64,000 nucleotides of DNA from Wurfbainia villosa (GCA_025175895.1 CM045989.1:127671272-127735271), one strand, 5' to 3'. Positions 24,214 to 35,815 are shown, counted from the first letter of the stretch. Numbers and translations: made by a program. Notes: generated from the letters alone by a model not told the origin.

Positions 24214-27200
24214 TGAAGGGTTTTGATTATCGAGTCCGTGAGGGGAAACTTAGCTTCCCACTTCACCTCGGTAGCTTGTTCATGGCGATCCCATCGATGT
24301 CCCCAGATTAAAAAAAAAATAATCCTAGACAAAAGGAATTGCCCAAACAACCAAGTCATCGTCGTGCTATTCGTTTAGAGAGGTCACTTGAACAACCTCG
24401 TTGTTCAAGCGACCATCCTCTATTCTACGAGTAGCCACGGAATAGATGATGTCCGGATCACCGGTTTTTGTATTTATGATCGGGATCCAAGTATTATTTA
24501 GCCACAAAAAAGAATTATATCATGCTCATAATTGAAAACAAATACAAACATGTAACATATATTGTTGGTGCAGGGGCACCTAAGTCGAACCTGTATTTTG
24601 ATTATGACAAAAGATGCAAAGTCAAGGATATATCATTATCTCACGAGCTGAATCGAGTGTGTAGAAAAGTGCTAAAGATGGAGCTGAAGGCTAGCGACAC
24701 CCGGAGGAAGCCACGGTAGTCGGGCGACACTTGAGTGACTTCGGAGGGAGCCGAAGGAATCGAGTGGAAGGTCGAAAGCGAAAGCGACACAGTAAGTATC
24801 AAGGTAAGCTCGTGTGTGCGAGCGTAAGTGAGGTCGTATCCTCTTTACGGGGATGATCTTAAGCATAGATCCGACCAAAGACATCCTATAGATGGTCTAG
24901 GTCGAGATCGGACGGTCGACGACCGTCGAAATTATGTTTTTGTTGAGCTAACTTTGACTTGCAGCAAGCATCGATCATGCCCGGCTTGGAGGACTCATTG
25001 CCGTCAATCGATCATTGAGGAAGGTCGACTGATGCTACCATCAGTCGACTGATGATGGCCATCAGTCGACTGATGGTCAAGGATCAGCCTCGAGAAGTCA
25101 AGCTCTATCACCATTTTTTAAGGAGGTTTTGTGCCTAATTCCTATTGGTTGAAGACCCATTCGATGAGGGGCTTAAAGGCTATAAAAGGAGGGCTTGTCC
25201 TAGGGTTTTTCATCAATTAAAAAGCTTCCAAGTGCTTCCGATACGCTACGAGTCTCCAACATCCCTACGACGAAGTGCTGCCAAGACGACGACTCAAGCT
25301 CCAAGATTCAAGTCTTCAAAAGTCGTCGGTATAATCTTTAATTTGTATAAGTTGTTCTTATTTCGAGCTTTAAATCATATCAAGGAGAGGGGGAGTGTCC
25401 CTCTACCTTGAGTCTTTCTTGAGTTTTTGTATTCATTTAATTCCTATCTCCAACGAGAAGGAGTTCGTTTAGTGTTTTTCCCTCCGTGCGTGGTCAAGGA
25501 CCACTAGGGCCTTGGAGTAGTAGCCTTCGGCTACGAACCAAGTAAAAAACCCATTGTCTGTTCTATTTTAGATTTATCTTCCGCTGTGTCTACTCGTGAT
25601 TTACCGAACGAATTAAAAGAAAAGTTTCTATCGCTATTCACCCCCCTCTAGCGATCCGCTTCGATCCAACATATAAAAATTAGAGAATCGATATATCTCT
25701 CGATCTTCTAATGTATTACCTTCCTCCTTTCGGACGTCGTGTGGGCGATGATCTACCAAAAGTCGAAGCTCTTAGATCGCAAATGTTCCTTCCTTACTCT
25801 TCCAAAGCAAGAGGAAGAATAGAAACAAAGCTCTTCTCCTTCCTATAGCCAACCAACAAGCAACAAGGAGAATGCTTGCCGCCGGCCAACAAGGAGAAGG
25901 AGATAATGGTGGAAACCGGACAAGACACCAAGGGAAAGCCCTATACCTTGTTTCCACCACCTAAGGAGAAGGAGAAGGGGTCTTTGGATGTCGGCCAAGG
26001 GCTGGGAAAAGGCTGTGGGCGCAGGCCACCAAAGGAGAGGAAGAAGAAATCAAACTACTTCCTTATTTGGTGCCGCCCAAGCCTCCTAAACCCTAAGCCT
26101 CCAAACCCTAATCCTAGCTCTCATAATGGCCGGCCATGGAAGTGGGGAAGAAGATTAGGATGAGCACCGGCCAAGGTAGAGGGAAGAAGGGAGGAACCGG
26201 CCACACCTCAGGAAGAAGAAGAAAAACTCCTCCACTTGTTGCCACCCACCCATAGCTCCAAAAACCCTAGCCACCCAAACCTAATCCTAAACCAACTAGG
26301 ATTCCTAGCCTCCAAAGGAAGCAAACCCTAATCCCCTTAATTCATCATCCATCTTGCCACCCACTTTATGATCTCTATTTATAGAGTTGGGCTCAAGCCA
26401 TGATTTAATCTCCTCCATTGGTTCTAGGGTTTTAATCTCAACCGTCGGATCTAGAGATTTAATCTCAACCGTCGGATCTAGAGATTTAATCTCTACCTTT
26501 GGATCTAGAGTTTTGTTTTCATCCAATGGATCTAAGCTTCATGAGGTGTTAATAGGCTACATTAGGGACCATGAGGAGGAGTTGGATCTTGGCCACCCAT
26601 GGATCAAGCCCACATAAAGTCCGATCCATTAATGATAATCCAATCCACTAAAGGATTATCATTGATCTACCTCACTAACCCCCATATGATAATATGAGTT
26701 TCATATATTATTTGTACATTTTCTCCCCGTGTTTAAGATCTCGAATGTCCATCGATTAATTAATTTACTGACCATTAATTAATCAACATCTAACTCCTTG
26801 AGTAGTACCACTCAACCTTTTCATCATGTCAGACCAAGTCCACCTGCAAGGTTTACATGATGAACCTTATGAGCTCCTCAAGGGGACATCATCATCCTAA
26901 TATATAGGTCACGGTTTCCTCCTATAATCAACGGCACGCCATATAAATAATATTATCTCCCAACTTACCGAGCCTATCGATTTAATCTATAAATCTCACC
27001 CATTAGTAAATCAAAGAGATGAATACTAAGTATATGTGCCCGTTATTATATCGGGATTAAGTGCATGTACATAATAATATCTGAGGTCCGATTCGATTAT
27101 GTAGTCAGTAATAAATCGAATCACCTCTAAGTCGGTCCTGCTCAATACACTCAAAGTGCACTAGTGTGATTCTATGGTCAAGACAAACCAATACCAAATC

Positions 27201-27438
27201 ACACTACAACCATTCCGATGGTTTGTCCAAAGTCATCTCGGTTGTGAGCCTTTACTTATACTTTTCAAGGTGCCGATAACATGATCTCCCGTGTGACACC
27301 ACACACCATGTTATCTACAATGTAAAGTATTAGACAATATGCATAACCATAAAAATATGCAAACAATGATCATGTGATTCTTATTTCAAAATAAAGATGT
27401 TCATACAAAAGATAGACTTTTCAGTATACATCCCTACA
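24214..27438 (-). repeat. Element B 5' LTR, split by solo LTR F
   Basis: Parts are 24214-24562 and 25672-27438. It begins TGAAGGG and ends CCCTACA. Its second half matches 1-755 and 10071-10547; the first half is related to the A LTRs (TCGCCGG-type and GTTTTTGTATTT blocks). 27-bp repeats are at 26398-26545 and the sense TATA box is at 26377-26383. Confidence 0.85.
24563..25671 (+). mobile_element. Solo LTR F, SIRE-like
   Basis: A 1109-bp LTR with no internal region, from TGTTGGTGCAGG to CGATCCAACA (inverted TGTTGG/CCAACA). Flanks are TATAT and TATAA, a 5-bp duplication with one change. The last part (GCTATTCACCCCCCTCTAGC) matches the sense end of E's LTR. The TATA box is at 25181-25187 (TATAAAA). 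Two 16-bp palindromes CATCAGTCGACTGATG lie at 25039-25054 and 25060-25075. It probably arose by LTR-LTR recombination. Confidence 0.85.
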
Positions 27439-27456
27439 GCAATGACGTTAAAGACT

Positions 27457-28905
27457 TGATGTGTTAATTCCACAAGCGCACGATCATCGTCAAGTAATAA
27501 AATATCTATCCCACAGAGACTTTTTTAGGTACTTGTTGTTTTGCAAAAAAAGATTATCTAAATGGTTAAATAGTTGAGAAATAGTAAAAGAGATAAAATA
27601 GACGGTTTGAGATAGAGTAGAGAACTAATTTATGGAGAAATCTTAGGACTTTGGTTTCGCTACAATGTAGGATATCTTAGCAACTCTTGGTTAATGTATT
27701 CTTGAAGAAAACCTATCTATATATAAAATATATTTTGGATCATTCGTAGGTTGATGAACTTGTTGCAATGATGGACACCTATCACATACCCAGACAGATC
27801 ACTAAAGTTAACGAATAATCCCAGAGATATACTTAGATTCTAGGATATGTTATGAAATATCTTTTCGGATTATCCATAGGTTGATGAACTTGTTGCAACG
27901 GTGGGGATCTACCACATACCCAGGCAGATCACTACAGTTAATGAAAACCCTAGAGATAGATCATGAAAGCCTCAAAGAGTCTAATTGCTTTTTGAACATT
28001 CATAGGTCAATGAACATGTTACAACGGTGGGCACCTGTCACATACCCAGGAAGATTACTACAGTTATTGAAAGCTCTAAATTACAATAGGTTCTCATGAT
28101 TGGTTATACAAATCTGGGATATAAAAACCCTAAAGCATGCGAATAGGCGATCAACAAACTCACAAGTCAAACCATATGTATCGTAAAACCAATGCAAGAA
28201 ATTTGCAATGAAAAAAATAAAAGAGTTGTACAATCCAAGACAAACCAACAAAAAGCTACTCCCTCATCCTAAGGTACAAGACTACTCCATAAAGGAGTTA
28301 CAAAATATAGGTTATAGAAAAGAAAGAATTAACCGAACGTCCTATGCTCCGGACGTCTTGTCCTCAGCTCCTAAGTCTCGATCCTCCTCCGAGTAATGCC
28401 AAGGATGAGAGAGATCTAGAAGGATCCGGATGATCCCTGATGACCTGGGATTCTCAAATAAACCGGAATGTCTTTCACCTTGGTCTTGGGGTCTTTTTAT
28501 AGCTTTTTTAGAAGAATTCATGAATCCCATTACCAAAAGGGCAGAATTTAGCACGGCCTGGGCATGTCAGGTGCTTTGAAGACCTGGAACCCCCTAAAAT
28601 CAGGCGTGTTGAAGGTGTCTGGCATGGCCGTACCCCCTAGCATGCCTTGGGCATGTCGATTGTTGTGTGCTCCGAAAACTATAGGTTGTGGCTCCGTTTG
28701 ATCTCCTTTTCGTAGTGACTTCCCTTCATGGAACTATTTTGTCTTCTTTTGTCCCTCCTGAGAGTAAAAACACATAAATCGTAGTCATCTAAACTAAAAA
28801 AGCAATATGAGAGTAAATGATATGTTTTATGCATGTTATGTGAATGAAATGCTAGAAAAGTATATTAAACAAATCCTAAAATATGCTTGTGATTCGCACT
28901 CATCA
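27457..28905 (-). repeat. Probable lone gypsy-type LTR G
   Basis: TGATG at 27457 and CATCA at 28905 form matching inverted ends over 1449 bp. Read on minus, the start TGATGAGTGCGAATCACAAG and the end (CTTGACGATGATCGTGCGC) recall plant Athila/Tat-type LTR ends; this is from memory. Flanks (AGACT, ATGAT) do not match, so it is either an eroded solo LTR or a fragment. No coding sequence is visible. Confidence 0.4.
27735..28090. repeat. Three imperfect tandem repeats of about 120-130 bp
   Basis: Three units share ATAGGTTGATGAAC or ATAGGTCAATGAAC, then TGTTACAACGGTGG and CACATACCCAGG, then AGATCACTACAGTTA. They begin near 27745, 27875 and 28002, inside LTR G. Confidence 0.75.
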
Positions 28906-29007
28906 ATGATCTAGTCATATACTATACACTAAAAAATAGAATCAAGAAACTGAATGAATAAAGAACAAACAAAAATTATTGTAAGTCTAAAGACTAACTA
29001 ACAACAT
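28906..29007. other. Short AT-rich spacer between LTR G and element T
   Basis: About 100 bp with no ORF or repeat I recognise. AACAT at 29003-29007 would be the left target copy of element T; its partner is beyond the window. Confidence 0.4.
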
Positions 29008-29606
29008 TGGTTGATGCGGCGAAGAAGATTTGTTCGCTTCCTTCCGACGCGATGAAGCACGAAGGGAGCCTTGGGGGGTTCTCTTCGATCGCAACAGTAA
29101 AGATGAAAGAGTAAAGCAGAGAAATACAAACCAACACAGGCAACAAAACTAAGACACAGGATGTAACGTGGTTCAGAATAAGGATTCCTACTCCACAGAG
29201 GTGAGCTCTCTCACCGGATGCAGTGCTAAAGCACTTTCACTATGAACGTCCACCTTCACGAAAAGGAAACTTCCAGAGGTGGAGGAGAAAACTTCTTACA
29301 ATCAAATCCAGATACAAGAAAGAGTACACGAAAGGTCAAAACCACTGCTCTCCTTCTTCGATGAAGTGGTAGCTCTCCTTCTCCCCAATGCGTCTTCATT
29401 TCTTGCTGGTTGGAATGATGTGGATCACCCTCCTTCTGTCCTCTTCCTCCCTTTTATTCTCCTCCTTTGATCCATTGTTACCTCGCAAGTTGTCCCCATT
29501 ATACACGTGGCCACCACGTCCACCTGAAGAATAATTCTGTTACAGATACGAGGAGTGAAGGCTCCTCAGAATATTGTGTGGGGACCCCCCCTGCTATTAC
29601 ATAACA
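29008..29606 (-). repeat. Putative 3' LTR of element T
   Basis: A 599-bp stretch. On minus it starts TGTTATGTAATAGCAGG, right after the purine-rich AGATGAAGAGG, and ends CGCATCAACCA. Inside, GAACCACGTTACATCCTGTG matches the U5-type motif seen in plant LTRs and in E. The other LTR is not in the window, so the boundaries are inferred. Confidence 0.55.
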
Positions 29607-30412
29607 CCTCTTCATCTACATTTCGGGGAACTAGGTTAGCCTATCCCTTTCAACCATTTGCTTTTGGTGAAACTAACTTAGACCCATAGCTCACGTGTGG
29701 CATAGCCTTTGGGCTCTTCAATGACCCGAATTAACTTCCCACCTTTCCGCCCCAAACTACTTCCGGACGAACTGGGTCGAGTCGATTCGTATCCGTCCCA
29801 TCTGCTTCTAGGCCTATCAAACTGAACCGATTCTCTTTTATTTCCTAACGAAGCGCCCTCCGCCTCCATTTGGCCATGCCAATTACCTCAACTGACTCTC
29901 CCTTGCCAATCATCCCAGGCGATTGCGCCCAAACCGTTCTTCCCTTCTTTCTTCGCTGAACCAATTATTTGGTTCGAATGGTGTCTTTCCTGCGAGCCCT
30001 CTTATCCGGTTCATAGAGAAGAGGTAACAACAGTATCATTAGTCAACCCCAAAAATAGTCAAGGGAAGTTATAAGCTTGACTTTCCAAATATATAAAGTA
30101 TCTACTCCATCCTTTGCTCACTAATTCAAATTCACTTTCCTCTTACAACCCCACCCTATATACTTGAGGCGGCCTAATGGGCCCATAGGCTCTGCTTCTC
30201 TTTTTCTCTTGTATAGTCAAATCGTCGTGAAAAACCCTATATAAATCTCCACCCTTTCCTTTTATGTATGACTTAGTGTGCCTAACAATCCCATCCTTTC
30301 TGCTTCTTCCCTCCAGCGGTTTTCTCCGGTGATGTTTCAACGACCCAGCCCTTCCTTTTCCACACATTTCTCCTCCAACCCTTAAGTAAGTGTTCTGCCC
30401 TATTTTATACCT
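29607..30412 (+). other. T region between LTR and first antisense ORF
   Basis: No ORF of note. A TATA-like TATATAAAT at 30238-30246 lies about 170 bp upstream of the plus-strand ATG at 30413; another (ATATATAAAG) is near 30089. It could be the antisense promoter region. Confidence 0.45.
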
Positions 30413-32660
30413 ATGGCCCCTAAGACCACCACCTCACCTCCGTGGTATGAGCACACCGTAACCCAACTAGACTGCGACCATTACTTCTTTAACCTTAAAG
30501 ATAGGTTCATAGACCCTTCCATAAAATGTTGTTTCATGACCAAGACTCACCGACCACACCGTCCTCCCTCCGGTCTGACTTGCTTCTTTTCCGAACAGTT
30601 CCTTAATGGCCTGTTTCTACCAGCGCCCCCCCTTATCTAGAAATCTTAGATTTTTATGGACTGCCTCTGAACCAATTTACCTCCGATTCTTTTTGCATTC
30701 TATCGGGGGCCTCTATAGTATTTTAACACCTAAATCTCCCTCTATCCCCTCAAATATTCCACTGTTTCTTTTAGTTAAAATCCTCCAAGGCTGACCTCTT
30801 TTACCTATCTAGCCACATGGACTGCCAATTTTTAATGAATATGCCTACTTCCCATAAAGGATGGGAAGAATTGTACTTCTTTGTTCAGCTTTTTGTACCT
30901 CTACCCCACTCGGACACCTAGAAGCTAGAACTCCCTGAACTACCTCCTTTCCATGAAATGAGGACCCAGTGTCCTTTCTCGGAGGTTTATAAAGCACTGG
31001 GAGAATCCCACTATTGTTCAAACCACCTAACAAAAACTCCTCTCCTAAGCCACTTCGGGTTGTCCCCCTTCCCTTCAACGGCCTCGCCCGCTATAGGTAG
31101 GATGACATTTGCCCTTCAATATAACTTCTTATTTGCATCCCCCATCTTTTTTATCAACGCATTTTGTAGATAATCTAATGCAGGACGTTCTAGTAAAGGG
31201 AGAAGAGATTGAGGCCGCCAAGAAGAAGAAGACCTCAACAAAGAGAGGTAAGTCTATGGCAGCCCCTTCTTCCCCTCGAAAGAGATTGCGACTTATTAAA
31301 GAAGGAGCTCCTAGTTCGTCAGTTCCTCTCCCTCTTCTTCTGGTCAACATGACTCCCAATCTCTAACCGTCTATGAACTGAGGATGAGGGATACCACCTT
31401 CTCCGCCCCATCCTCTTCTCCCTAAGGAGGAGATTCCCTTTCCCATTCTTCTGCTTCATCCTCCCTTCCTCATGATTCTCCCCTACCTTCCAGAATCGAA
31501 TCCATCTCCGCCCCTATTCCCTCATAAAAACTTACTTCTCCCGCCCCTCTTCGGTGTGTTGGTCCCACTCTTCCTTCTGAGGGGGAAGATATTCCCCTCA
31601 AGAACCCTTCAATGGCTACATTGGGGTCGCGGTTGTAGATCCCTCACCTTTCGGAGGTGAAATTCTTCAATCAATAGGGCATACGCAAATTGCTGACTGA
31701 GGTAACTACTTTCCCCTTCCGACCTTTAGTGTATACATACACGTACATACCACTATATGTCAACACCTGACAATTGCATTTTCTTTCCTTCAGGCCTCGG
31801 CCAAGCATAGAAAAATGATATCTCAAATAGCCCAATTTCAATCCAATGTGGAGACGCGCCACTTTGCTTCCTTGGCGCACCAAAAGCAACTCACTCGGTA
31901 ACTGAGCGAGAAGGAACAAATAGAAGCAGATCTGAGGGCCCAATGTGAGGACTCCATGACGCAATTGGCCTTGGTTCAGAGTGAGAAGGAGGAACTTCAG
32001 CAAAAAAATGAAGACCTTGAACAACAACTCTTCCTGCAATCCAGCGAGCTTCAGCAGGTGGATCTTCTCACCCATGAATTAACAGGGTACAAAAGATAGC
32101 TTGGGGATGCGATTATTCAAGCTGCTGATTCTTCTACTATAATTCAGCGGCTTCAGCAAGAACGTCAACAGCTTCGGCTAGAACGCCAGGCGTGGGAAGC
32201 CACTCAAAAGTATTGTATAGAGAAGTGTCAAGAGCTTTCTTCAATGGTGGCTACCCTTCCTCAAGCCCTATCGGCAGTGGCTCGGCAGCAAACAGAACTT
32301 CATCGAGAATACTCCGAGGCTCTTTCGGCTCTGGGTCAGCGAGCCATAAAAGAATCAATCGAGAAAGATACCCTGGCAGTCCAACTAGCCGAAAGTCAGG
32401 CCCAGCTGGCCGAGTGTCAAGCTCAACTAGCTAGTTGCCAGTCTCAACTGAAGGAGCAGGAGGCTGACTTGAAGGGACGCTACATCAAGAAGGGAGTGGA
32501 TCTATTCATACTTGGCTTTGATGGGTCCTCGGCTTTAAATGTTGAACGAGGATATCCACCTCCCGGCACGGACACTAGTTATCTGAACCCTGTAGATGCG
32601 TTGTCTAAGTGTCCCCCAGAGCTCTTTGAATTGCAATTCATAATATCTTGCTCCTTGTAA
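30413..32660 (+). pseudogene. Antisense ORF a of element T: gypsy-type transposon domain plus coiled coil (broken)
   Basis: The plus strand starts MAPKTTTSPPWYEHTVTQLD, then LTCFFSEQFLNGL, DFYGLPLNQFTSDSF and MPTSHKGWKKLYFFVQ. This pattern resembles the plant domain named 'putative gypsy type transposon' (PF04195-like, from memory). A lysine-rich segment (AAKKKKTSTKRGKS) follows. A possible intron, GT at 31702 to AG at 31793, precedes a Gln-rich coiled coil (31794-32660) ending ELQFIISCSL. Breaks: a frameshift in a C7 run near 30626, another near 31150, and at least five in-frame TAA/TAG. Function unknown. It may be a structural or regulatory protein of the element. Confidence 0.7.
31702..31793 (+). 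other. Candidate intron in antisense ORF a
   Basis: 92 bp, GAG|GTAACT to TTCCTTCAG|GCC with a pyrimidine-rich 3' end. The downstream exon continues in frame 0 with no frame conflict. ORF d has a similar small intron at 60563-60631 before its coiled coil. Confidence 0.5.
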
Positions 32661-33074
32661 TGACTATTTTCCTGCTGTTAAAGAATATTTATATTGGCAT
32701 AGCTTTTTGTTGTTCTTTGTGTACGCCTTGGTGCGGGTCGAGAATTTTAGATTGACTCTATGCTTTTTTCGCTTTACAACTATGCTCCCTTTTCCATCTC
32801 GCTTGGACCTTATGGAACCCACTCATAAGGTCCCGGACGATCTTATTCATGTCCGACCCAATTTTGGCTCGGTTAAAGATTAAATTACTTCAGTCTTTTG
32901 ATCTTCTTCGTCTACCTTGCTGCTCCGAAAACAATATCTTGACAAGTACCTATGTTGCTGCCATTATGATATTAGTCTCTTAATCTTCTTCTCCTTCCCG
33001 AGAACGACTGCAGTTCCTTTTCTTTCAACTATAAATTATCACCCCCCATGTCTTCATCCTTCCATCTCACTCTC
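32661..33074 (+). other. T spacer between antisense ORFs a and b
   Basis: No ORF. ATAAATT near 33030 lies about 45 bp upstream of the next ATG and may be a weak TATA element. Confidence 0.35.
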
Positions 33075-33550
33075 ATGGCTTCGGCAGAACACCCCATTGA
33101 GATTTCCTCAGATTCTGAATCTTTCGATCTACAGGACTAGCCTACTGAAGACACTGAAGATTCTGAGACCCGTTCAACAGCTACTTCAGCCTTTCGCCCA
33201 CTCCCTCTTCCGTCTTTAACTACTGCTCCATCCCCTTCGGTAGGGAGGTCCTTCCGAGCGCCCTTCCCCTCCTTCTGCAATCGGATATGGAATCCTCCTC
33301 TGACGTGAGAATATACAATAGGAGATCCCCGGGCCTCTGCTGAACTTCCTCCACTTCTGCTAGCCCTAGCTTTCATTCCAGTCTCTCCGGTGAGGATTCA
33401 GCCACCCCTTTTTGATGAAGCTCCACCAGCGATGCCTCCCACTCAAGGCGATCTTTACAGAGTCATCTTGGCACCTTCCCCCTCGGAGGAGCCTCCCAAC
33501 AATTCTCCTATTAAGAAAAATCCTAAAAAGCCTACATAGCCTAAATGATG
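33075..33550 (+). pseudogene. Antisense ORF b of element T: Ser/Pro/acid-rich, broken
   Basis: Starts MASAEHPIEISSDSESFDLQ at 33075, with a TAG soon after, then acidic and Ser/Pro-rich sequence (PTEDTEDSETRSTATSAF). It continues in shifted frames to PPTQGDLYRVILAPSPSEEP and a lysine-rich end. Low complexity, no catalytic motif. The acidic Ser-rich start resembles nothing I can name. It may be an extra or duplicated first exon, as seen in ORF d. Confidence 0.4.
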
Positions 33551-33823
33551 TAATTGCTCTCAAGTATGTTAATAAAAAGGAAAAAAGGAATTGATGCCAA
33601 TTCTTGTCGTTTTCCTGTAATGGTAGAGCCTCTACCATCAGAAAAAAAAACTGTCATCTCATCTGAACATACTTCTTCTTACTGCTTCCGTGGAATTCGT
33701 ACCATCTCTCTCATAGTTATTGTATCAGCAACTTTTCACCTACTGTCTTTACGTTTCCCCTTCTTCACTAGCATTTATTATTTTTATTTCCTTTGCGAAT
33801 AAATGCACCTTCCTCCTTCATCC

Positions 33824-33831
33824 TTATAAAG
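33824..33831 (+). promoter_or_regulatory. TATA-like box before antisense ORF c
   Basis: TTATAAAG, 54-61 bp upstream of the ATG at 33885, typical spacing for a plant TATA box with a short leader. Not proof of transcription. Confidence 0.35.
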
Positions 33832-33884
33832 ACCTCCGACCATCCTTGCGCAACATCCATCTTCTCTTTTCCCTTCGCCTCGCC

Positions 33885-34100
33885 ATGGAAGAAACTTCCG
33901 AACAGGGCAACAGTTCTTTCCCTTCCAAGGAAAAGACCGAAGATCAACACTACATTGCTAACTTGGAGGAACAGGTGAGATGCCTGCAGCGACGATTGAG
34001 GGAAGCTTCCACCGATAACTACTCTTTGCGCCAGCAGCTAGCAGTGTCCCAGAAGGACCTAGCTAAGCATATCTTCCTGCAACAATCCTACCTTCGGTAA
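33885..34100 (+). CDS. Antisense ORF c of element T: short coiled-coil protein, 71 aa
   Basis: An open frame starting MEETSEQGNSSFPSKEKTE, then IANLEEQVRCLQRRLREAST and LRQQLAVSQKDLAKH, ending at a TAA after SYLR. The heptad-like Leu/Gln pattern predicts a coiled coil over residues 25-60. It has no stop or frameshift in this stretch, unlike ORFs a, b and d. It may be the remaining exon of a longer protein. Plus strand, opposite to pol. Function unknown; the ATG after the TATA-like box supports this start. An upstream in-frame start at 33720 lacks such support. Confidence 0.45.
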   Translation: MEETSEQGNSSFPSKEKTEDQHYIANLEEQVRCLQRRLREASTDNYSLRQQLAVSQKDLAKHIFLQQSYLR

Positions 34101-34389
34101 CTATGGTGCCAACCCCAGCCACGCAAAGAAGCTCCGTCAGTTCCTCCCAACAAAGAACTGTAATGCCCTATATAAGGATTTGTTTTGCTATTTTCTTCTT
34201 GTAAGGGAGTTGTAAGATGTAACCTTTCTGTAATGTAAACCTTCACTTCTACTTTTCCCGCTTATCTTCTTCTCCCAATATTCCTCGAGCTATACCAAAC
34301 TCTATCTTCCTCGTATGAAAATCAAATAGATGTACCGCCTCTTCACCCTTTCATTGCACAGGGGTCATGCATATACATCCTCTATACGA
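34101..34389 (+). other. T spacer before the hairpin array
   Basis: No ORF; pyrimidine-rich. Its last 80 bp look like decayed array units (GCACAGGGG, CTCTTC). Confidence 0.4.
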
Positions 34390-35582
34390 AAATAAAATGA
34401 TATATAGCTGAGGGAATACTCAGCTCTTCCGTTCCGTCATCGCACGGGGATAAAATAATATATAGTTGAGGAATGACTCAACTCTTCCGTTTCATGGGGA
34501 TAAAGATAATAGAAATATATAACCGAACTAAAGTTCGGCTCTTCCGCTCAGCCATCGCACGGGAATATATATTTGAGGAATGACTCAACCCTTCTGTTTC
34601 ACGGGGATAAAAATAATATGCAGTTGAGAAATAAACTCAACTCTTTCGTTCCACCTCCGTACGGGGATAAAAGAATATACAGCTGAAGAAATGTTCAGCT
34701 CTTCCGATTCGCCACCACACGAGGATAAAATAATATATAGTTGAGGAATGACTCAGCTCTTCCATTTCACGGGGATAAAAATAATATGTAGTTGAGGAAT
34801 AAACTCAACTCTTCCGTTCCACCTCCGCACGGGGATAAAAGAATATGCAGCTGAAAAAATGTTCAGCTCTTCCAATCCGCCACCACACAGGGATAAAAAA
34901 AATATATAGTTGAGGAATGACTCAACTCTTCCGTTTCACGAGGATAAAAATAATATGCATATGAGGAATAAATTCAACTCGTCCGTTCCACCTCTGTACG
35001 GGGATAAAAGAATATGCAGCTGAAGAAATGTTCAGCTCTTCCGATCCGCCACCACACGGGGATAAAAATAATATATAGTTGAGGAATGACTCAACTCTTC
35101 CGTTTCACGGGGATAAAAATAATATGCAGTTGAGGAATAAACTCAACTCTTCCGTTCCACCTCCGCACGGGGATAAAAGAATATGCAGCTGAAGAAATGT
35201 TTAGCTCTTCCGATCCGCCACCATACGGGGATAAAATAATATATAGTTAAGGAATGACTCAACTCTTCCGTTTCACGGGGATAAAAATAATATGCAGTTG
35301 AGGAATAAACTCAACTCTTCCGTTCCACATCCGCACGGTGATAAAAGAATATGCAGCTGAAGAAATGTTCAACTCTTCCGATTCGCCACCACACAGGGAT
35401 AAAATAATATATAGTTGAGGATTGACTCAACTCTTCCATTTCATGGGGATAAAAATAATATGCAGTTGAGGAATAAACTCAACTCTTCCGTTCCACATCC
35501 GCACGGGGATAAAGGAATATGCAGCTGAAGAAATGTTCAGCTCTTCCGATCCACCACCACACAGGGATAAAATAATATATAG
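34390..35582. repeat. Tandem array: about 21 hairpin units in about 168-bp triplets
   Basis: Units of 50-60 bp share ACGGGGATAAAA, ATATGCAG or ATATATAG, then a small inverted repeat, then CTCTTCCG. Three unit types alternate to give a higher-order repeat of about 168 bp, marked by CGCCACCACAC near 34711, 34881, 35046, 35216, 35384 and 35552. The inverted repeats differ but stay paired: GCTGAG/CTCAGC (34407), GTTGAG/CTCAAC (34465), CCGAAC/GTTCGG (34523), AGCTGAA/TTCAGCT (34681). Loops are usually 6-7 bases, 4 in the CCGAAC unit. Long ORFs here are by-products of repetition. Confidence 0.9.
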
Positions 35583-35596
35583 TGACCAATGCTTTC

Positions 35597-35604
35597 TATA
35601 TAAA
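35597..35604 (+). promoter_or_regulatory. TATA-like box at the end of the array
   Basis: TATATAAA within CTATATAAAGAG, 15 bp after the last array unit and about 215 bp before the ATG at 35816. A candidate promoter of antisense ORF d. Confidence 0.4.
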
Positions 35605-35815
35605 GAGTGCGCAGCTTTCGTGCTGCTATTCTTCCTTCCTTCATCTCGAAGGTGAACACCTTCATCCATCCCCTCCTATGAAAGCAAGGGTTTTAGTAAA
35701 TAACGGGCCATCAGAGAAATAAATCATCGTTTCCCTTCTACTTAGGGCCTCCTTTTCTATAAACTAGGCACCCAATAGCTGTTACAAGCCCATTCCCCCC
35801 TTCCTTTTATAGGGG

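Larger units (their letters stand above)
1..27438 (-). mobile_element. Element B: Ty1/copia LTR retrotransposon, degenerate, split by C, D and F
   Basis: Sense strand is minus. The 3' LTR lies left (before the window to 755, resuming 10071-10547), the internal region is 10548-14737 plus 24143-24213, and the 5' LTR is 24214-27438. The LTR begins TGAAGGG and ends CCCTACA, an imperfect inverted pair. A purine tract on the minus strand follows at 10548 and a Met-tRNA-like primer site lies at 24195-24211. Pol fragments keep the copia order protease, integrase, RT, RNase H, all on minus. Gag and RT carry large internal deletions shared with element A. The left target duplication is outside the window. 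Confidence 0.85.

Noticed and set aside
24563..25671. Host gene or MITE for segment F
   Set aside because: TGTTGG/CCAACA ends, a TATA box, a near-matching 5-bp target duplication and a SIRE-like end fit a solo LTR.
29008..29606. Reading this stretch as a second SIRE LTR because of the ACGTGGTTC motif
   Set aside because: The motif is common to several LTR types, and the ends differ from E and F; its position next to the T 3' region favours a T LTR.
34390..35582. CRISPR-like array
   Set aside because: Units are adjacent and variable, with no constant repeat and unique spacers, in a plant retroelement.
35427..35669. 80-residue minus-strand ORF at the end of the hairpin array
   Set aside because: It lies largely in the tandem array and has no start context or domain.
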